A program made the position numbers and the translations under genes. From Primula veris (Eukaryota > Streptophyta > Magnoliopsida > Ericales > Primulaceae), in assembly GCA_963682055.1 (NCBI GenBank), contig OY821747.1, positions 13,504,258 through 13,568,257 of the forward strand: a stretch of DNA of 64,000 bases. Reading direction: 5' to 3'. This document shows positions 58,417-64,000 of the stretch, piece after piece. A model generated the notes under the pieces. The model saw only the letters and a program-made list of their open reading frames with translations, was not told the origin of the DNA and did no database searches. Each line of letters opens with the position of its first letter. Positions within the stretch are counted from its first letter, which is position 1.

Positions 58417-59350
58417 TTTGTTATCATGAGCATAGGTTAATTTCGCATGTTGTTCTACATAGTTATTATATGTATAGAGATGACTCAAGCTATTAGAACT
58501 TATAACACGGGTAACCATACACAATGTTTTTTGTATGCTTCTCTAGTTGCTTAAACCACATTAAGATAGAAGGTTACGAATATTTAATACAAGTTTTATT
58601 CGTCGAAACGGGTTTACATGTAACTCATTTATTTGAAATGTGCATATAAGAAAATTGTTAATACTACAATTATGTAAATGTAGTTAAAAGTTTACGAACA
58701 AGTTTAGACTCACATTAAGGTTGGAAAATTATAAATCTTTCCCGAATAGGCTCACCTAGTATGATGCGATGGCAAGGCAAGACTTCGGCTGATACTTTGT
58801 ATCTTAGTAAGGGCGGTTTTTAAGCAGCCTTAGCTGCACCAACCCTCACCCTCTCTTACCTGGTCGGATCATATTAGAGCTACCGAAAGGGTTAGAGTAT
58901 GAAATAGTTTTCCCGTTTGTGTTTCTGCACTTATGTTCGTTTGTTAATATTTAAAAGTTAGATCAAACACAACACATGCTTTGATCCGTATAGAATAAAT
59001 ATTAACGAAATGTTATCAAGCATTCATATAAGTAGATTTTGGTTGCCTACAGGTACAAAATTTTAAATAGTGAATGCTCAATTGTTGGTAATTATGTAAA
59101 ACATTTATTTAAGTTTTGTTACTAGGTTGCCCACAGGTCCGGTAGCATTAATAAATAAATATAATTGGGGTAATAATTAGTTGATCCTTAAAAGTAGGAA
59201 TAAGATAGAGGTCACCCACATGTGCCATATTTTATTTCTTGGAAAACTGTTAGAACCCATTATGTTTAATACCAACATTTATATAATTTTCCTTGCATTT
59301 ATGTTGTGTGTCATAATTTTAATTTTGAGCATGTTATAAAATAAATTGCA
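58417..59350 (+). other. Leader of the third copia element
   Basis: Non-coding. Contains the conserved leader block (about 58709-58922) and three spaced copies of ggttgcccacaggt-like words (near 59041, 59124 and 59211). Confidence 0.75.
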
Positions 59351-60190
59351 GTTTCAAACATAGTCCCACCAGCCCTTCACTCTCAAGCATCAAATATTCC
59401 CCTGTTTGATGGCACCAACTTTTCCGAATGGAATGAGGAAGTTCAGTTCAGTTTGGGTGTTCTAGACCTTGACATGCCTCTTCTCGTTGATGAGCCGGCT
59501 GCTATAACGGCTACTAGGCATGGTCTAGATCCAACAGACTGAGTATGATGTTCTTGCGCATGACTGTTGCCACAAACATTAAGACTTCCTTACCTGAGGC
59601 AAACACTGCCAAAAAGTATCTTAATAATGTTAAGGAACTTTTAAGGCTGCTGATAAGTCACTTGCTTCAAAGCTTTTGGCTGAAATTACGACAATGCGTT
59701 TTGATGGTTCTCGAACGATGAGTAACCATGTCATTGAAATGACAAATCTGGCTGCGAAATTAAGAAACTTGGGGATGAATTTGGATGATTCTCTTATCGT
59801 CCAACTTGTCCTCAATTCGCTTCCTGTGCAATATGAACCATTTCAGATCAATTACAACACTATTAAGGAAAAGTGGAATGTAAATGAACTGCAAAGTATG
59901 TTGGTCGAAGAAGAGCATAGGTTGAAGCAGCAGAATATTAATGTGGCGCATTTTGTCACTAAAGGAGCTGGTAAAAGCAAATTTGGAAAAGGCAAAAAGT
60001 AAGGCCAATCCAGATTTGATGGATCATCTCAATCCTAAAAGAAGGACAAAAGAAATGAAAGGTGCAGATGGTGCAAAAAGATTGGGCACTTTCAGAATGA
60101 CTGCCTGAAACGTAAGGCTTGGTTTGAAAACAAAGGTAAACATTTTGCCTTAGTATGTTTCGAATCAAACTTAATTGATGTTCCTTCTAA
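59351..60190 (+). pseudogene. Broken copia gag of the third element
   Basis: Gag-like from about 59354 (FDGTNFSEWNEEVQFSLG) but without an ATG at the expected place. A stop at about 59540 and frame changes up to about 59660 follow. The middle part is open at 59676-60002 (SRTMSNHVIEMTNLAAKL, LVLNSLPVQYEPFQ). After a further stop, the CCHC knuckle CRWCKKIGHFQNDC is at about 60062-60104. Confidence 0.82.
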
Positions 60191-63100
60191 TACATGGTGG
60201 ATTGATTCTGGATTCAGTACTCATGTTTCTAATACGATGCAGGGATTCCTTACAACCCGGAACACAAACCCAAATGAAGTCTTTTTATACATGGGAAACC
60301 GGGCAAAGGCCCCCGTTGAAGCCATTGGAACCTTTTGTTTAATTTTAGATTCTGGTTTCAGTTTAGATTTAGCTGAAACACTTTATTGTCCTTCAATTTC
60401 TCACAATTTAATTTCAATATCGAAACTCTCTGTTGATGGTTTTTCCTTTCATTTGAATAAAAATGGCTTCACTTTATTTAATAATGCTTCCGCTATTGGC
60501 TATGGTTTTCTCTCAAATGGATTATACAAACTAAATCTTGAACCTTCTTTTTCTGAATCCGTTGTTACCTTGGATCATAATGTTGGAACTAAACGTAGCT
60601 CATCTAATGAGCTATCGTCTTACTTGTGGCATAAAAGATTAGGGCACATATCCAAAAATAGATTGGAAAGATTAGTGAAAGATCAAACTCTTCCAAATCT
60701 GGATTGGGCCTATTATGGTGTGTGTGTGGAATGTATTAAGGGTAAACAAACCAAACACACCAAGAAAGGAGCCACAAGAAGTACGCAGCTTCTTGAAATT
60801 ATACATACAGACATATGTGGACCTTTCGATATTCCATCTATTGGTGGAGAAATTTTTTTTATCACTTTTATCGATGATTTTTCATGTTATTGCTATCTTT
60901 ATTTATTGCATGACAAATCTCAGTCTATAAATGCAGTTGAAGTATTTATTACTGAGGTAGAAAGGCAATAGATAGAAAAGTGAAAATAATAAGATCCGAT
61001 AGAGGTGGTGAATTTTATGGTCGATATGACGAGACGAGGCAACACCCCGGTCCTTTTGCTAAACTCCTTGAACGATTATGTATATGTGCACAATACACAA
61101 TGCCAGGATCACCTTGGCAAAATGGTGTAGCTAAAAGGCACAACCGTACCTTATTAGAGATGGTTAGGAGTATGATTAGTAATACTAATTTGCCTATATA
61201 CTTATGGATGCATGCACTTAAAACCGCTGTGTATGTTTTAAACAGGATTCCTAGCAAAGCAGTTCCAAAAACACCTTTTGAACTATGGAAAGGCTGAAAA
61301 CCTTCCCTAAAACATTTACGTGTTTGGGGATGCCCAGCAGAAGCAAGGTTTTATAATCCACAAGAAAAGAAATTGGATCCAAGAACAATAACTTGTTATT
61401 TTATTCGGTATCCAGAAAAGTCTAAAGGTTATAGGTTTTATTGTCCTAACCAAACTACAAGAATAATGGAAACCGGAAACGCCAAATTTCTTGAAAATGG
61501 CGAAGTCAGTGGGAGTAATACTCAAGTTAGTGATGCAATCATTCAAGAGAGTAGGGTACCAATTTTGTTACCTGAATCTCATCAAGAACTTGGTGTTCCT
61601 AACCGTGTTGATCCAATCAACATTGAACGACAAGTAAATGATCAACAACTCGTTATTCCGCAAAATGTGACAATTTCCAATGATACTGTTGAGAATACAC
61701 CTCAAGGGGGAGAATTAAGAAGATCTCAAAGAAATAAGATATCTGCTATCTCCGAAGACTATGAGGTGTATTTACAAGAAACAGACATTGGAGATATAGA
61801 TGACCCGGTTACATTTACTCAAGCTGTTAGTTGTACTAAATCTGCAAAATGGATGGATGCTATGAAAGATGAAATAGAATCCATACGCTGCAATAAAGTC
61901 TGGGAGTTGGTCGAATTGCCAAAAGAGAAAAAACGAGTAGGTCGTAAATGGGTTTTTAAAACCAAACGCGACTTTCAAGGCAATATCGAACAACATAAAG
62001 CTAGACTTGTTGCGAAAGGATTTAGTCAACGAGAATGTGTTGATTACAATGAGACATTTGCTCCAGTTTCAAAGAAAGACTCATTGATAATCATTTTAGC
62101 CTTGGTAGCTCATTTTGATTTAGAGTTACATCAAATGGATGTTAAAACAACTTTTCTAAATGGGAGTTTAGAAGAAAAAGTTTATATGGCACAGCCAGAA
62201 GGCTTCGTAAAAGAAGGAAAGGAAAACATGGTCTGTTTATTAAAGAAATCAATCTATGGACTAAAACAAGCTTCTCGCCAGTGGTATCTTAAGTTTCACG
62301 ATACCATCACGTCTTTTGGATTTAAAGAAAACACTGTTGATCGGTGTATATATCTTAAGACGAGTGGGAGCAAGTTTATGTTTTTAGTCCTATACGTCGA
62401 TGATTTACTTATAGCCAACAGTGACCTTAATTTATTACGCGAAACTAAGAATTTTCTTTCTAAGAATTTTGAGATGAAAGATATGTGAGAGGCATCTTTC
62501 GTGATAGGAATTAAAATATTCCGTGACAGATCACGTGGATTGTTAGGATTGTCTCAAAAATCCTACATTACTCAAGTTCTAGAAAGATATAATATGCGAA
62601 ATTGTAGTTCTACTGTTGTTCCTATACAAAAAGGAGACAAGTTCAGCTTAAGTCAATGTCCCCAAAATGAACTCAAACGTAACAGTATGAAAAACATTCC
62701 TTATGCCTCTGTGGTTGGGAGATTAATGTATGCTATGGTCTGTACAAGACCAGATATTAGTTTTGCTGTTGGGATGCTAGGAAGATACCAAAGCAATCCG
62801 GGACTGGATCATTGGAAAGTTGCAAAGAAAGTATTGAGGTACTTGCAAGTAACCAAAGATCACATGCTCACTTATAAAAAAACCGATCACCTTGAAGTGG
62901 TTGGCTTTACAGATTCAGATTATGGTGGTTGTTATGATACTAGGGTAAGCACTTTTGGCTATATTTACCGTCTAGCCGGAGGAGCCATTTCATGGAAAAG
63001 TGCTAAGGAAGGTACCCTAGCAACATCTACCATGGAAGCTGAATTTATAGCCTGTTATGAAGCTTCAAATCATGGTTTATGGCTGCGTAACTTTATTTCA

Positions 63101-63373
63101 GCCTTGGCAGTGGTTGACTCCATCTCCAAGCCACTGAAAATTTATTGTGATAACGCCGCTGCGGTATTCTTTTCAAAGAATGACAGATATTCAAAAGTTT
63201 CAAAGCACATTGATATGAAGTATCTGTCAGTTAAGGAGGATGCTCAGAAGAAAAAAGTATCAATTGAACACATTGGTACAAGTGTTAATATAACAGATCC
63301 ACTAACAAAAGGCCTACCACCAAAGACATTCATTAAGCATGTTGAAGATATGGGTCTTGGTAGTAGCATTTAA
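60190..63373 (+). pseudogene. Copia pol of the third element, one frameshift and two stops
   Basis: The protease motif is WWIDSGFSTHVS at about 60199-60234. Pre-integrase HKRLGHIS...CVECIKGK and integrase HTDICGPF follow in the first frame. The frame shifts near 60970. Then come integrase D/E regions (RSDRGGEF, NGVAKRHN, where the usual E is replaced by K), a TGA at 61295, RT (KWVFKTKRD, KARLVAKGFSQ, YVDDLLIA), a TGA at 62486 and RNase H (GFTDSDYGGC, STMEAEFIACYEA, YCDNAAAV) to 63373. Both TGA codons are single-base changes away from sense (GGCTGAAAA, ATGTGAGAG). Few lesions agree with the small LTR divergence. Confidence 0.9.
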
Positions 63374-63723
63374 AGTTTAATGGGTGGTTTTGCTTAGTGC
63401 TTATATGTTTGATACATTTTGATATCATTACTGAATTTCTGAATAAATATAATTTCTGTTAACCTTATGTTTTACATGCATGTATTATTTATGTGACAGA
63501 AATAGTCTTTCCTCAAAGACATTATGGGACTATTACAAGATAACTCACATTAAAGGTTTTTCAAGATAAGTTGTTAGTATAGTAGTACATGGAAGGAACC
63601 ATACTCTTGATGTAGTATGAAACCGCCATGACTCTTACTGACGATTTGTTTAGGAAAGTATGTCATATTATAATTGCGCTCTTATGATTGCTTATGAAAT
63701 GTTCAATAGACCAAGTGGGAGAA

Positions 63724-64000
63724 TGTAAGAATAATCTCAACCAAGAGTTACAATACATAATTCTTGGTCATTACTGTGGTCTTTTGAAATTCATACGTTA
63801 AAAAGTTTATGACTTAGTGGTAATGAATGGTGAGTTACAACCTTTCCTTTCTTGACATTATGGATGGTCAAGATTGATCCTACCATGATGGATGGTTGAG
63901 ATCGGAAAGTCTTTTCATGAGGTTGAGTCCTCTCCCCACCTATATAAAGGACTCAAATCCATCACTTTGAGACACATCAAAAAATATAAGAAATAGCATA
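63724..64000 (+). repeat. 3' LTR of the third copia element, first 277 bp
   Basis: Starts TGTAAGAATAATCTCAACC after the polypurine tract and aligns with 57954-58233. Runs off the window. Confidence 0.92.

Larger units (their letters stand above)
57954..64000 (+). mobile_element. Third Ty1-copia element, 3' LTR cut by window end
   Basis: 5' LTR 57954-58416, priming site, leader, broken gag and pol, polypurine tract (gtgggagaa, 63715-63723) and 3' LTR from 63724. Over the 277 bp shared, the LTRs differ at about 11 sites by eye, so this copy is younger than the one at 26053. The bases before it are atcta, the expected TSD. LTRs are unrelated in sequence to those of the other two copia elements. 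Confidence 0.93.

Noticed and set aside
63373..63723. An envelope-like gene after the third copia pol
   Set aside because: Only about 350 bp of non-coding DNA separate the pol stop and the polypurine tract.

Overview
This is a nuclear plant window, almost certainly eudicot. It is AT-rich, its introns follow GT-AG, it carries a DELLA/GRAS gene, Ty1-copia and Mutator-like (MULE) elements, a Stowaway MITE and CCCTAAA-type telomeric repeats. The species cannot be fixed; an asterid is only a guess. The one host gene with an intact frame is an intronless DELLA growth repressor (10820-12427, minus). The rest is transposons or intergenic DNA.

Left to right: (1) 1-6928, minus strand, a young copia element of which the 3' LTR lies off the window: 5' LTR, leader, gag, a spacer, pol. 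(2) 6958-8316, a foldback element with a 9-bp target-site duplication (TSD). (3) 8752-8987, a Stowaway MITE. (4) The DELLA gene, with promoter-proximal sequence repeated upstream. (5) 13.2-26 kb, AT-rich intergenic DNA with a possible SINE, a possible Pack-MULE (19573-20359), an insert flanked by a 57-bp direct repeat, and old repeats. (6) 26053-32149, an old copia element with both LTRs and a 5-bp TSD. (7) 32.3-33.1 kb, a probable Ty3/gypsy 3' remnant. (8) 35055-46223, a complete 11.2-kb MULE. (9) 47879-57161, a second, unrelated 9.3-kb MULE. (10) 57954 to the window end, a third copia element that cut a Stowaway MITE.

The two large MULEs are the core of the window. The first is of the Kaonashi type: a PB1/MULE/SWIM/zinc-knuckle transposase (minus) and a ULP1-like cysteine protease gene (plus, 11 exons reconstructed here) run inward from opposite ends and meet tail to tail. 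Both reading frames carry nonsense codons. Its introns and spacers hold about 85 copies of the heptamer CAGACTG or its complement, where about one would be expected, and the exons hold only one. The second MULE has intact frames: a four-exon plant mobile domain (PMD) gene and a single-exon FAR1-like transposase fused to an OTU cysteine protease domain. It contains twelve perfect or near-perfect ACCGTA...TACGGT palindromes arranged 3-6-3 and a 360-bp telomere-like array. Each MULE thus pairs a transposase with a different cysteine protease of the ubiquitin/SUMO-processing type.

The three copia elements, although their LTRs fall into two unrelated types, share a conserved non-coding block of about 200 bp in the leader upstream of gag. 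No tRNA, rRNA or CRISPR was seen. All alignments, counts and splice models were made by eye.
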